Shown here: one piece after another, positions 10,364 to 22,371 of the stretch
Layout of the letters: the number at the start of each line of letters is the position of its first letter
Position numbering within the stretch: position 1 is the first letter of the stretch
Assembly (NCBI GenBank): GCA_905116865.2
Contig: CAJHNH020008450.1
Span: 872,310 to 936,309, forward strand
Source: Candidula unifasciata
Lineage: Eukaryota > Mollusca > Gastropoda > Stylommatophora > Geomitridae
Length of the DNA stretch: 64,000 nt
Direction of reading: 5' to 3'
Translations under genes and position numbers: made by a program
The notes under the pieces: generated by a model
Databases searched by the model: none
What the model saw: only the letters and a program-made list of their open reading frames with translations
Told to the model about the DNA's origin: nothing

Positions 10364-10850
10364 GAATAGTCCTTACTTAGGATGTCAAGGGAGACATAGT
10401 AGATCCGTTTGCTTCTGGTGTGCTTCTCGTGCTTGACTGTGCCCATCTTTACTTCAAATTCTCGTATTCTTAGCAGTGATGTGGACACATTGCTTCCTAT
10501 CTCTCTAAGGGCAATGACAATGTCTGCGTGATCCATGGGCCGGCTATCTTCAATTAATGCAGCACCTGCCATTGATCGGCTCTTTCATTACCAACAACAC
10601 CTGCATGCCCTGGGACAAATATGAAGCTAACTGCACACACAGAATGACTCAATCCATTGTCTTTGTAACCAGCCTGCCTCGGCCCGCCGGATCATGCTCA
10701 GAAAGATCACTCAGCACACACACTCGCGGAAATAATCCCGTGATGTCTATTCACTTGAAAGCTTGTGTCACCGCCATCACCTCTATTGTCATGCTGCTGG
10801 TAGTCATGGACAAAGCACCGCTGGCTTCTTGAACTGCCTGAAGAGTGAGC
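10364..10850 (-). mobile_element. Non-LTR retrotransposon fragment, most of RNase H
   Basis: The minus-strand reading shows TSSMTIEVMAVTQAFK with the RNase H glutamate, VCVLSDLSEHDPAG with the second aspartate, and FVPGHAGVVGNERAD with the last His and Asp block. It then continues after a one-base frameshift near 10575 as AGAALIEDSRPMDHADIVIA and further. A TGA replaces the expected Trp after QAFK. The C-terminus is missing where hAT-A begins. The fragment is inactive. Confidence 0.75.
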
Positions 10851-11434
10851 TGTAAATGCCCATGCACTCTTATGTCCTCGTATAGTATGTGCTTATCGGT
10901 TTTGCCCTATGCTCTAAGAGTAAGAGGGAAAAAAGGGACCGGGGAGGGAGGGGGGGGGGGGTGACTATCTGTCTTATCTGTACATTTAAGGATGTCATAG
11001 TTACAACCTGGGGCTCTCATGCAGGATATTCGAGTTCGACCCCCTGTAAAGTGATCAGAGTTTTTTTTTTTTTTTTTTCTGTCAGGGGCAGAATTAAACA
11101 TTCTGACTTTCACAGTCCTTGGCGACAGCACTAGCCACGCGGCCATAAATTCTCAGGCTCACGACCCCCTGTATACACCGCCCTAAAAAAGGTAGTATAA
11201 CAGACAATAGCGACAGTCTCTCTCTCTCTTCCCCCCCCCCCCCCACCCAGGGCCCATAAAACTAAAAATTACGCCTCTTGCCGTACCAATGATTGGATCC
11301 TGAGTCTCACAGAAATTCTGAGTAGGAGAAAATCTGGACAGGATGAGCTATTACGAAACGAAACCAAACAAGACCAAAAAAAAAAAAAATCAGTTATTTA
11401 TGAATTTCCGGGAATCATTTCGTGCTCTCTCTCA

Positions 11435-11437
<3 letters not shown>
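10851..11437. other. No gene recognised; C and G homopolymer patches
   Basis: Contains GAGTTCGACCCCC near 11032, a weak B-box-like block, and homopolymers at 10943-10960, 11059-11079 and 11230-11245. Nothing else is recognisable. Confidence 0.35.
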
Positions 11438-11473
<36 letters not shown>

Positions 11474-11490
11474 ATATATATATATATATA

Positions 11491-11530
<40 letters not shown>
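11438..11530. repeat. (TA)n microsatellite
   Basis: Almost pure TA with GG and G interruptions. Confidence 0.95.
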
Positions 11531-11612
11531 TCTTCTTCTTCTTCTTCTTCTTCTTCTTCTTCTTCTTCTTCTTTCTTCTTCTTCTTTTTCTTCTTCCTCC
11601 TCCTCCTTCCCC
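11531..11612. repeat. (TTC)n microsatellite joined to R2
   Basis: TTC units shading into TCC, directly joined to the R2 block at 11613. On the minus strand this is an R2 3' end running into GAA. Confidence 0.9.
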
Positions 11613-11654
11613 TTCTCTCCAATTAGGTGACGTGCTTGTTGCGGAGGCTGTGGG

Positions 11655-11656
<2 letters not shown>
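11613..11656 (-). mobile_element. R2 dispersed repeat end
   Basis: The plus strand reads CTCCAATTAGGTGACGTGCT then TGTTGCGGAGGCTGTGGGCC. The same block, identical over about 43 bases, occurs at 15093-15136. Both copies have a TTC array on the same side and diverge on the other. Confidence 0.6.
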
Positions 11657-11690
<34 letters not shown>

Positions 11691-11705
11691 TATATATATA
11701 TATAT
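11657..11705. repeat. (TA)n microsatellite
   Basis: TA run with one GA interruption, beginning at the R2 boundary. Confidence 0.95.
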
Positions 11706-12394
11706 GATGTTATTTTTGTCTACCACAGCCCGGAGAGAGGTCCTTGTCGAAATGTCGAAAGGGAATTCTGTACCGTTACTTCCGCCCCACCATGTCTCGT
11801 TGAAACACTCAGATCCTGCCACCATCTTTCACTCCAGTTATGTCTCATTTAACACTTAATCCCTCTCACTCTCCCAATCCTTCATTCATTTCAACTCCTA
11901 TTATATCTCGTTTAAACACTCAATTCATGCCACTCTCTCGCAATCATTCTTTTACTCGTTTACCCCCCTCCCTCCCCGCCACCCCCTCCCTTTCTACGCT
12001 CTCTCCCGGTTTCTCATTTACTCCGTTACTTCCACGTCGGCCACGCAGAAAAATGAACCGCGGAAGTATCAGACGCTGAAAAGTACTTCATACGAAGGGC
12101 CCCGTTCAAGCGATCTCTTTCTGCTGTGACACTGCAAGGCATTCCAGGAGTACGGAAGAATATGTCTTCCACTTCTGTTAGGTCTCATTCAATTTGCATT
12201 CCTGCCAACCTTTTGGAAACTTCACTGTTATACAGCCGTCCAGGCGTGATGCATAAACTGGCAAGTAGACCGTCCAGCGGCTCCGTCCATGAAATAATTT
12301 TAAATTAATAAAGTAATAGAAGGTGTATTGGTCGGCACACATAGAAAGAAGTAGAAAGATAGAACAAACTAGACAACATAAAAATCGAAAGCTA
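11706..12394. other. No gene recognised
   Basis: C- and T-rich sequence with a weakly repeated CTCGTTTAACACTCAATCC-like motif near 11840-11930. No conserved domain is visible. Confidence 0.35.
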
Positions 12395-12470
12395 TAGTTA
12401 CCGTGCCGGGAATTGAGCCTGTCACCTCAAGACGGCGTTTGCGCCTCGCTATGGATACAAGTGCACTAAG
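12395..12470 (-). mobile_element. tRNA-like SINE head
   Basis: The reverse complement has TTAGTGCACTTGTATCC (A-box-like) and CAGGCTCAATTCCCGGC (B-box-like) with tRNA-like spacing. No complete cloverleaf is visible. Confidence 0.4.
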
Positions 12471-12826
12471 AATATAGTGAACTAAGCACCCTGTAAAAAA
12501 AAAAAATGGTGTCTTATTATTGGCCATATCTATTGTACAGCTTGACATCCACAACTATGGAGTACGGACAGAATTCATTTCAAACCATTGAAATGGCACA
12601 ATGGGTGACATAAATTTATATTAACGAAGCACATATGTCGAATAACAAGCACAGCAACGATTTCAGAACGTTTATTTATAGGAATGAAATAACAAACCCC
12701 AAGTCTGTATTGATATAATTGACCGGTCCCTGGCACCAACTGGCCTCCTGACCTTCGTTATCGCCTGATTTATTGCAGCAGATGGTTATTGTTCAATCTG
12801 CTTGCGAGGTAGTTTTTTTTCTTCTC

Positions 12827-13030
12827 CTACTTCTTTTCTACTTCTTTTCCTCCTCCATCTTCTTTTTCTTCTTCTTTCTTTTTCTTCTTCTTCTTCCTTT
12901 TCTTCTTCTTCTTCCTTTTCTTCTTCTTCTTTCTTTTCTTCTTCTTCTTCTTCTTCTTCTTCTTCTTCTTCTTCTTCTTCTTCTTCTTCTTCTTCTTCTT
13001 CTTCTTCTTTTTCTTTTTCTTTTTCTTTTT

Positions 13031-13061
<31 letters not shown>

Positions 13062-13203
13062 TTCTTCTTCTTCTTCTTTCTTCTTCTTCTTCTCTTCTTT
13101 CTTTCTTCTTCTTCTTCTTCTTCTTCTTCTTCTTCTTCTTCTTCTTCTCTTCTTCGTCTCCTCCTCCTCCTCATTTTTCTTTTTCCTCTTCTTCTTTTTC
13201 TTC
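12827..13203. repeat. (TTC)n tract, about 375 bp, joined to R1
   Basis: TTC repeats with TTTTC and ATTC variants, ending exactly where the minus-strand R1 copy ends. The poly-Leu/Phe/Ser and poly-Lys/Glu/Arg frames are artefacts. Confidence 0.95.
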
Positions 13204-13400
13204 TGAGTTCACCATCCAGCGGAAAGTCCTGGTTGTTTGTCCATTTGGACTTCGGCTCTGTTCCAAGACCGGAGTTTTGCATGTGTATCCGTGTTACACA
13301 ACTTGCTTTTTTGTATGCACACTGTTAGTTCCTTGCATTTCAGGCAGATGCACTCCGACTTTGAAGGATGCCCTAACTTTGCCAACTCATTGGACATGCT
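13204..13400 (-). mobile_element. R1 retroposon-like repeat with very long GAA tail
   Basis: The reverse complement runs CAAAGTCGGAGTGCATCTGC, AACTAACAGTGTGCATAC, AACACGGATACACATGC, then GACAAACAACCAGGACTTTC and GGTGAACTCAGAAG. The simple-repeat tail is the TTC array at 12827-13203. Confidence 0.7.
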
Positions 13401-13504
13401 TGTTGGGGGAGGGGGAGAGGCATTGGCTCCCTTTTCTCCTCTACAGTGCGAATCTGGAACCCCACACGGTAAGCATGCAAACAATTAATCAGAGCTATGC
13501 CACG

Positions 13505-13600
13505 GCAGTACCGGTCAACCTCCAGGTGTGGAACAAGTGGACGAACAACCAGAACTTTCCGCCGGAGCGTACACCCGGTGAACGTAGATAAGAAGAGAAC
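13505..13600 (+). mobile_element. R1 3' fragment
   Basis: Contains AAGTGGACGAACAACCAGAA, CTTTCCGCCGGAG and GGTGAACGTAGATAAGAAGA. It lies opposite in orientation to the R1 copy 100 bases away. Confidence 0.65.
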
Positions 13601-14492
<892 letters not shown>

Positions 14493-14785
14493 GTTCGCCA
14501 TCATTACGAAGTCTAAACTACCGTTTTGCCTAGAACTGGTCGGTTGTAATGTGGTTTTTCAAGGATCACTGTAATTGCTCAGGGATATTTCCCGAAGTGC
14601 CCGTCTTCTATCGCAGATTTTTCTAGGGGAATCTGCGCACAGCTTCCTTGGGCCAGAGAAGACGTGAAAATTCTGCACGAATATCTTCTTATATCTCCTC
14701 CTGTTTTTCTTTTTCCTCCTTCTCTCTTTTTTTTTTCTTAGACCATTCTCGACCTCCCTCCTCCTCCTCCTCCTCTTCATCATAT

Positions 14786-14808
14786 TGTTGTTGTTGTTGT
14801 TGTTGTTT

Positions 14809-14858
<50 letters not shown>

Positions 14859-14973
14859 CTTCTTTTTCTTCTTCTTCTTCTTCTTCTTCTTCTTCTTCTT
14901 CTTCTTCTTTCTTCTTCTTCTTTCTTCTTCTTCATTTCTTTCTTCTTCTTCTTCTTCTTTTCTTCTTCTTCTT

Positions 14974-15006
<33 letters not shown>

Positions 15007-15085
15007 TTCTTCTTCTTCTTCTTCTTCTTCTTCTTCTTCTTCTTCTTCTCTCTTCTTCTTCTTCGTCTTCCTCCTCCTCCTCTTC
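14786..15085. repeat. (TTG)n then (TTC)n compound array joined to R2
   Basis: TTG repeats at 14786-14857 change abruptly to TTC repeats, which run to the R2 block at 15086. Poly-Cys, poly-Asn and poly-Thr frames are artefacts. Confidence 0.95.
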
Positions 15086-15137
15086 CCTTCCTCTCCAATT
15101 AGGTGACGTGCTTGTTGCGGAGGCTGTGGGCCTATCA
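15086..15137 (-). mobile_element. R2 dispersed repeat end
   Basis: Same 43-base block as at 11613-11656, again with a TTC array on the left. The right flank is different (CATTGTTTTTCTCCCACAG). Confidence 0.6.
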
Positions 15138-15260
15138 TTGTTTTTCTCCCACAGTACAGCACCCGAACCCACTCGGGGAGCTGCATGTGGACAAATACGC
15201 TCGGTGACTCCAGAATGACTTTCCTCAACCTACTTTTATTTGTATGTTATTTTGAAGTAT

Positions 15261-15262
15261 AC

Positions 15263-15294
<32 letters not shown>

Positions 15295-15300
15295 AAAAGA
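15261..15300 (+). repeat. A-rich homopolymer
   Basis: Runs of A with two G interruptions. Confidence 0.9.
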
Positions 15301-15667
15301 CAAATAGGGATTTGGATACATTCTTTATTTTACGTAGGCGAAATGAACAAGCATTTAATTCTCCTGGATGTTGGCGATATCACACACAAAAACTTTTTCC
15401 CAGACGTTAAGTGTTAGGTAACAGAGATAAGATTGACCAAGCAGACTTACTGACTGGAGATTTGCACACCATCTGTTGGTGTCAGATATTTTATCTCTTA
15501 GCCAGGCTTTTAGGAGCAGCTACTCGGCTAATTGTGTTTAATTTCCCCTGATGTTACCTAACTCGACGGCGGTCCGACGGTCACTATTGACACAGTGAGC
15601 GGAAGTGTTGGCAGAAGATTTTTTGACACCGTCTGAATTTTTTGTTGGAAAGCAGGGAAGTAGGGCC

Positions 15668-15684
15668 NNNNNNNNNNNNNNNNN
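15668..15684. other. Assembly gap, 17 N
   Basis: Seventeen undetermined bases. The sequence to its right looks poorer than the rest of the window. Confidence 1.
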
Positions 15685-16390
15685 AGTGGGGAGCCAAGCG
15701 TTCTTACCTGCTTGACCACCGCCCCACCCGTTTTTTTTTGGTAAACCCAATTAAAGTGAAAGCCGGGGGGAAAGCGTAAAAAGGGGAAGGCAAGAGAAAA
15801 AAAATTTTCGGGGATCACGGATCATCCCCGGACTAAGGGGTCGTGCTCTGTGCGATGCTCCGACGGAACTAGCTGTTTATATGGATACAGATTGCGAGTG
15901 GGTAAACCGAGTGCATGAAGTGATCCGCTAAACACAAAGGGCGTTAAGGTAAAAACAAAGTGGGGAAATCTCTGCATTTGTGGATTGCGCCGCCCCAAAA
16001 CTGTGCCTTTTTTTTTGGGCCCGGGTAAATAAATCGTCCCCCGAAAGGATCAAACCTGACCCGGGGATAAAACCGACCCTTTTTACCACCCCGGAGCTGC
16101 TTCTCATGAAGAACAGAGTATTTGGAATGGCGTTTTAAAAGGGACAACTTTAAAAGAAAGCGCACATTGTAGAGTTTTGGCAGAAGTAAAGGGGAGAGGA
16201 GGATTTGTTTCTGGTACTTGGAATTATTGGTTTAGCCGATGTCCTTAAGGGCCTATAATATCGCGCCTTGGGGAAAAAACGAATATGGGTTCAGTAAGGA
16301 TATCCTTTGGTCTGGGCAGTGTTCAGATCTTGTGGCGGGGGGTTGGGGTTTGGAAAGGGGGATCCTTGGGTCTAGACGTGTCCTTGCGGT

Positions 16391-16436
<46 letters not shown>

Positions 16437-17140
16437 GGGGGGGGGGGGGGGGGGGGGATTTTTTAATTTGGGGAGCTAACTTACTGTGATCCTTCATTGG
16501 TTGCGACGAAGGGGGGTTGGGGCCCTGTTGGGACTTTACTAGTGTTATACTGTCCCTTCATCCCCTTTGTTTTTCACGAACTGTTGAATTAGGGTTCTCG
16601 GGGCAGAAAAGTTGAACTTTTAAAAGATCACGGGCCAAAAAATCACGCCCGGGTAGGGATACTTATTGCGAACAATTTACAAAGATCCCCGGGGGATTTT
16701 TTAATTATAAAGGCCGATTTTTCCCGCGGGGCCCCCAGTGAAAACCCTGGGCCCACGTTCTTTCCCCATTTTTGTCTTGTTCATTCAAAACATTATTCTT
16801 CATGGAATAAAAACGGCCGGCCTTAGATGCCATAAACACCCACCGAGTGCCGAAAATAGGCCCGCCCCCATATGCCTAGTACGACGAAAGGGGTGGAAAG
16901 GGCCCTTTCGTTTAAATGCTGAGAACCCCCCCCCCCCCCCCCAAAAAAAAAAAAAATTCAGAGGGACTATTTTAGACCCTGGATAAAAATTCTATAAATT
17001 CTCTTTGAATTTCTGTAATGGTGTCTATTTTTTCGTAGGTATTACTTTTTACTGTTCTGCAAATAAAAAGGAAAAAATCTGACTTTAAAAAATTACAAAA
17101 TTGAGGGGGGGGGGGGGGGGGATGTGAGGCCTTGGGGATA
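15685..17140. other. Probable low-quality consensus next to the gap
   Basis: Dense homopolymers of G, C and A appear in otherwise complex sequence: about 67 bases of near-pure G at 16391-16457, CCCC...AAAA at 16927-16957, G-runs at 17106-17121, and many GGGG/CCCC doublets. This looks like error-prone gap fill. No gene should be called here. Confidence 0.5.
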
Positions 17141-17308
17141 AAAGTTTGGAAATTAATTTGAGAGTGCCGCGCTCCTCTGCGTTATCACCGCCTTTGCATA
17201 GTTTTTGTGTTATTTATTTCAAGATTAAAATCCAATTTGCTGGGGTTGGTTCTGCAATGCCCTGTAAAGAATAGGCAACTAACTTTAATTTTGTCCTTTG
17301 AGGATAGG

Positions 17309-17493
17309 TCAGCGGTCGGTCAACTCTTTCGTCGAAAGAGCCAAAAATCAACAGCAGGACGATCACGAATGATTTGAGAGCCAAATTTCTGGTCAAAAAC
17401 TATGTTTTTCGGAGTCAAACCCGATTTGTGGCTGACTGGACGAGCCACACTCAGATCACTAAAGAGCCGCATGAGGCTCGCTAGCCGCGACTT
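17309..17493 (+). mobile_element. hAT-D miniature element, perfect 8-bp duplication
   Basis: Starts CAGCGGTCGGTCAACTCTTT. It contains GAAAGAGCCAAAAATCAAC and near the right end GAGCCGCATGAGGCTCG then AGCCGCGACTT. The flanks GGATAGGT at 17301-17308 and 17494-17501 are identical. The right terminal repeat looks eroded. Confidence 0.7.
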
Positions 17494-17701
17494 GGATAGG
17501 TGAACAACTTTTGGTCCCGACTGAAACCAAACGCTGGCGTGTGTTGTATTGCTTTAATGCTGTCATAATACGCCACCCCCCTCCCCTCCCCCCTTCCCTC
17601 CCCCCCCTTACGGTTTTGTGTCTCTAGGAAGTTACATAAATAAATACCAAGAGAACCGATGGAGCCGTAGAAGCTGTATGATGAATAAGTCAGTATGCCG
17701 T

Positions 17702-17905
17702 CTTCTTTTTCTTTTTCACGTTCACTGGCCGTATACTCTGGCTGAAATTTCTGATTGTTTGTCCACCTCTGGACTTTAGTCTTGTTCCAGAGTCTAATTT
17801 TTGCGTGCGCATTCGTTTAACATTTCTGACTTTATTGTTTGCAGATTGTTGGTTCCTTGCCTTTCTGGCACATGCATTCTGACTTTGAAGGATGCCCCAT
17901 TTAGT
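17702..17905 (-). mobile_element. R1 retroposon-like repeat
   Basis: The reverse complement shows AAGTCAGAATGCATGTGCC, AACCAACAATCTGCAAAC, CCAGAGGTGGACAAACAATC, then GTGAACGTGAAAAAGAAAAA and a short GAA-like tail. Confidence 0.65.
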
Positions 17906-18034
17906 CGAGACAATGGGCATATTCTTGTCTCCCCCCCCCCCCCCCAGAACGGGGCTGCGAAACCCACACGAGGAATGTCAGCATGTAAAGTTTGGCACTC
18001 ATAGAAAGAAGTAGGAATAAGGGGTCATACTAGA

Positions 18035-18427
18035 CAGATGTTTCTCAACGTTTCTACATCCGTGGACCAGTTGAAATCGTGTCGCAGATCACTGAAAGTT
18101 AACCAAAAATAGAAACAATAACAAATGTAGATACTCTTTTATGCGTTAAATAATAACATACAGTTACAGTGTTCAGCTATTGCCACAAAGGTGATAAAAC
18201 TTGATATACGTCATGGGAGCGATGTTTCTGAGAGACAGAGCGCTGCAGCGAAATCATTACCATTTCATTGTTTGCTTTGTAATTACTGACATTGATGAGA
18301 AAATCTGTTTACACAAATAAGAAAGAGAAAAAAAGTAAAGGGAAAAAAAAAAAAATTAGGATTAGCCAGTAATTTTTGGCGGACCACGAGTACACATTCG
18401 CACACCACCGATTGAAGAACATTGCTG
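18035..18427. mobile_element. Probable hAT-E miniature element
   Basis: The left end CAGATGTTTCTCAACG and right end CGATTGAAGAACATTGCTG are imperfect inverted copies. GTGGACC and GGACCAC lie just inside each end. No target duplication is preserved. Confidence 0.45.
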
Positions 18428-18559
18428 GAGTCACCATGGCCAGGTCTGGAACATGTGGTTTCCAAACGACAACCAAGACAGTGCCTGTCTGTGGGAACTT
18501 CGACTCGTGATCAACTAACATACATACAGTATGTTGAGGGCATCATAAGTCGAAGTAAC

Positions 18560-18745
18560 ATGTGCCTGCAACTGTGCGCTGTCGTGATATTTCTGCGGTC
18601 TGTGTTCTGCGTGGTTGACCTCTAGGTCTGTTATCACTGTTTATGTTTAACCGTACTCTCTGTGGTACCCTGTCTGATGCCAATCTTGTTACATGGCCAA
18701 ACCATTTTTATGTTGTCCTCTGTTTTATCCTACAAGTTAGATCGT
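18560..18745 (-). mobile_element. LINE C-terminal remnant (same family as 47860-48490)
   Basis: TGTGTTCTGCGTGGTTGACC, GCCAATCTTGTTACATGGCC and AAACCATTTTTATGTTG parallel the sequence at 48030-48160, where the minus strand encodes IKWFGHV. The copy is heavily decayed. Confidence 0.6.
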
Positions 18746-19004
18746 GTGTCGGGATCAAATGATTGACTTATCGTCTTATTATTGCCAGATGTAGGTTGAC
18801 TTCTAACGGGTAGTAGATTCATGGAGTCGTGCCACACGCCACGGACCCGTAAAATGCCTTCCCCTGGAGATGGTTAGCTGTTTCTATACAGCATGAGTTC
18901 ATGGGTTATTCCACACATCCATGACTGACTAGCGGAGAGAAAGCTACAGAGCTGTTACTAGCTACTTATTGTCCCTATTGACGTTCTGGCATATCAACCC
19001 CGAC

Positions 19005-19318
19005 CACCAAATTATCCACTGAGCCCAACCATCAAATCATCCATCAACCCCAACCACCAAATCATCCATCGACCCCAACTATCAAATCATCCATCGACCC
19101 CAACCATCTAAATCATCCATCGACCCTAACCACCAAATCATCCATCGACCCCAACCATCTAAATCATCCATCGACCCTAACCACCAAATCACCATCGACC
19201 CCAACCACCAAATCATCCATCGACCCCAACCACCAAATCATCCATCGACCCCAACCACCAAATCATCCATCGACCCCAACCACCAAATCATCAATCGACT
19301 CGCACCACACAATCCTCC
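19005..19318 (+). repeat. 25-bp minisatellite, about 12 copies
   Basis: The unit CCACCAAATCATCCATCGAC plus CCCAA repeats with TATC/TAAC variants. Confidence 0.9.
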
Positions 19319-19467
19319 ATTCGTCCTCCGCTCTCCGGTGCAGCAGTTATCTCGCTGTCTCTATGGTGACTTTACCCAGTAGCGGGTTCTGGCATAGCTC
19401 CATTCTTCGACATGCAACCGGTTTCTGTATGCGTGTCATCGTTTAATACCTATTTCCACCAGGCGTG

Positions 19468-19640
19468 GGAGAAGGGGTGGGCGCTGCGTGGCATGGCGTC
19501 TGCCTCGAGTGCTGAAGGTCGTGGGTTAAAACCCAGGTGAAGGCTGGAATTTTTCACGTGGAGTTCTAGTAATTACCCCTAGTCTCTGGATAGTAAGATC
19601 GGATGCCCGTGTGTATTGTTGCGCACGTTAAAAATCCCTT
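19468..19640 (+). mobile_element. tRNA-headed SINE
   Basis: GCGTGGCATGGCGTCTGCC is A-box-like and GGTCGTGGGTTAAAACCC is B-box-like. The body contains a 43-base block at 19558-19600 that recurs identically at 22033-22075. Confidence 0.55.
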
Positions 19641-20034
19641 GGAAGTTGGAAATCGAAAAAAGAGTAGCCTAACGGCGCTGCCCGGGCAACAGTTTTACAA
19701 ATATACCCATAGTATTTCAGGATCCTCGCCGGTGGTACGGAGTTCGTGCACTGCGCTGAGATTCTTCGGACTCAGGCTCGATTCACAAGTAGAAGGGAGC
19801 ACTAATGGGTTTACTACCTTTGTGCCACGATGTTGATTCGTCGTCGTCTTAACTCCCACCGGGCGGTTCATCGTCTCTGAGTACTTTGTCTCAACGGCTC
19901 TGGAATGTAGCGTAGCGCTTTCAGTATAGTCTGCCCTGACCATTGAACTTTCTCCACTAACCACAGGGTTGTGGTTGTATGGGAAAATGATAATGTCGGT
20001 GGGGCATATAAAAAGCATAAAGAAAATGGTGCCG

Positions 20035-20275
20035 GCAAAAAGAACTGATTACCTGCAACAACAACAACAACTAAGAGAACTGATTGCCTCAACATCAGTG
20101 AAATCCTTGAAAGTGTTAACTACAAAGAGAACTTATGACCTGCAACCGGAACAAAAATCCGTGACGGTGCTGACAGAAAAGAGAACTGATTACCTGCGAC
20201 AGCAGAAAAAATCCTTCAAACTGCTTAAGGCAAAAAGAACCAATTACCTCAACAACAGCGAAATTCTTGCGTCAC
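20035..20275 (+). repeat. Degenerate minisatellite of roughly 55-60 bp, about 4 copies
   Basis: Units begin AAGAGAACTGATTACCTGC and contain AAATCC and a CTGCTTAAGGCA/TGTTAACTACA end. The Lys/Gln-rich frame across it has no recognisable domain. Confidence 0.6.
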
Positions 20276-20361
20276 ATCAGGAAACGTTGAAATTCGGGAA
20301 GGTAGCGTCAACAGAAAAGTTCAAGAAAAGTTCAAGAGACAGGGGGAGGCCAGGGTGTTGT

Positions 20362-20464
20362 AGAAGAAGCAGCAGCAAAAGAAGAAGAAAAAGAAAAAGA
20401 AGAAGAAGAAGAAGAAGAAGAAGAAGAAGAAGAAGAAGAAGAAGAAGAAGAAGAAGAAGAAGAA
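20362..20464. repeat. (GAA)n microsatellite
   Basis: AGCAGCAAAAGAAG shading into pure AGA triplets. Confidence 0.95.
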
Positions 20465-21009
20465 AGCTTATGATGATAATACGGATAACTTAGGAAACAA
20501 GGAAAAGTTACTGTTTGCTACCTAATATGTTACATGTGAACTGTAAGCGTAAACTTATTAAGAAAGCAGAATTAAGAGGTAATGAGGAACTGGGAGAGCA
20601 TACATAAAACATAACGAGGAGACGAAAGAAAAAATGAAGAGGCAATTGCTGCTAACCTCATAAGTTCTGTGTTAACTCGAAGGATGGCAGCAGAAATCAA
20701 ATTAAGTGCAGAAATCAAATTAACGCTGATGACATAATGTAACCGCAGTTTTTGTAACTAATTTACCAGGGCACGTTGCTCACAGCGACGTCATGCCACA
20801 CTGAGTAATGGATGACTGCATTAACCTCCCAGTTTGTGTCCCGGCCTCAACTTACTGGAGACAAGTGTTATCTGTGAACAAATCCCTCAGGAGACTGGCT
20901 GTGTGGCTTCCATCAGTGTACAGTTATCACTTGTCATAGGAGTTGAGGTGTTTGTTCGCACTCGTGTCTATGTGGAAGTGAGTGAGTGGATGGAATGATG
21001 GATTGATAG
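20465..21009. other. No gene recognised
   Basis: Mixed sequence without a long frame. The duplicated ATCAAATTAAGTGCAGAAATC near 20695-20720 is the only local repeat. Confidence 0.35.
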
Positions 21010-21780
21010 TTAGGGTCGGTGGGTGGGTGTCTGTGATGATTAGCTTATGGTTATAGGGTCGATGGATAGAATTAGTGGTTAGGGTCGTTGGATAGAATTA
21101 GTGGTTAGGGTCGATGGATAGAATTAGTGTTTAGGGTCGTTGGATAGAATTAGTGGTTAGGGTCGATGGATAGAATTAGTGGTTAGGGTCGATGGATAGA
21201 ATAGGTGGTTAGGGTCGATGGATAGAATAGGTGGTTAGGGTCGATGGATAGAATAGGTGGTTAGGGTCGATGGATAGAATAGGTGGTTAGGGTCGTTGGA
21301 TAGAATAGGTGGTAAGGGTCGATGGATAGAATTAGTGGTTAGGGTCGATGGATAGAATTAGTGGTTAGGGTCGTTGGATAGAATTAGTGGTTAGGGTCGT
21401 TGGATAGAATTAGTGGTTAGGGTCGATGGATAGAATTAGTGGTTAGGGTCGTTGGATAGAATTAGTGGTTAGGGTCGATGGATAGAATTGGTGGTTAGGG
21501 TCGTTGGATAGAATTAGTGGTTAGGGTCGATGGATAGAATTGGTGGTTAGGGTCGATGGATAGAATTGGTGGCTGGGGTCGATAGATAAATTGATTTCTG
21601 GGGTCGATGGATGATTTGGTGGTTAGAGTCGATGAATGATCTGATGGTTAGGGTTCCTGAATGATTTGATAGTTGTGCTCGATTGATGATTTAGTGATCA
21701 GGGTCGATGAACGATTTAATGGTTGGAGTCGATGAATGATTCGATGGTTAGGGTTCCTGAATGATGTGATGTTTGGGGTC
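21010..21780 (+). repeat. 26-bp minisatellite, about 22 good copies plus decayed flank
   Basis: The unit is GGTTAGGGTCGATGGATAGA plus ATTAGT. Variants are GTTG for GATG and AGGT for TAGT. Each unit contains one TTAGGG. Decay increases after 21570. Confidence 0.9.
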
Positions 21781-21789
21781 GATGAATGA

Positions 21790-22032
<243 letters not shown>

Positions 22033-22075
22033 GTGGAGTTCTAGTAATTACCCCTAGTCTCTGGATAGTAAGATC
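22033..22075 (+). mobile_element. 43-bp SINE fragment between two tetranucleotide arrays
   Basis: Identical over 43 bases to 19558-19600 inside a tRNA-headed SINE. It marks the exact border between the GACA/GATA array and the GGTA/GGTT array. Confidence 0.7.
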
Positions 22076-22265
22076 TAGCTAGGTAGGTAGGTAGGTAGGT
22101 AGGTTGGTTGGTTGGTTGGTTGGTTGGTTGGTTGGTTGGTTGGTTGGTTGATTGATGGATGGATGGTAGGTGGCTATAGATATAAATAGATCGAAATATA
22201 ATTGGGATGGATGAATAATTTGATGGCTGTGGTCGGTGGATAGATAGATAGATAGATAGATAGAT
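22076..22265. repeat. (GGTA)n, (GGTT)n and (GATA)n arrays
   Basis: GTAG units switch to about ten GGTT units, then ATGG, then after a short gap a GATA run at 22229-22262. Confidence 0.9.
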
Positions 22266-22371
22266 TGATGCTGGATGGGGTCGATGGATGATTTGCTTTT
22301 GAGGTCGATGGATGAATGTATGTATTGGTGATTAGGGTCAGTGGATAAAACATGGCTTTTAAATACAGTAC

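Noticed and set aside
21010..21780. Interstitial telomere repeat
   Set aside because: TTAGGG occurs once per 26-base unit and not in tandem.
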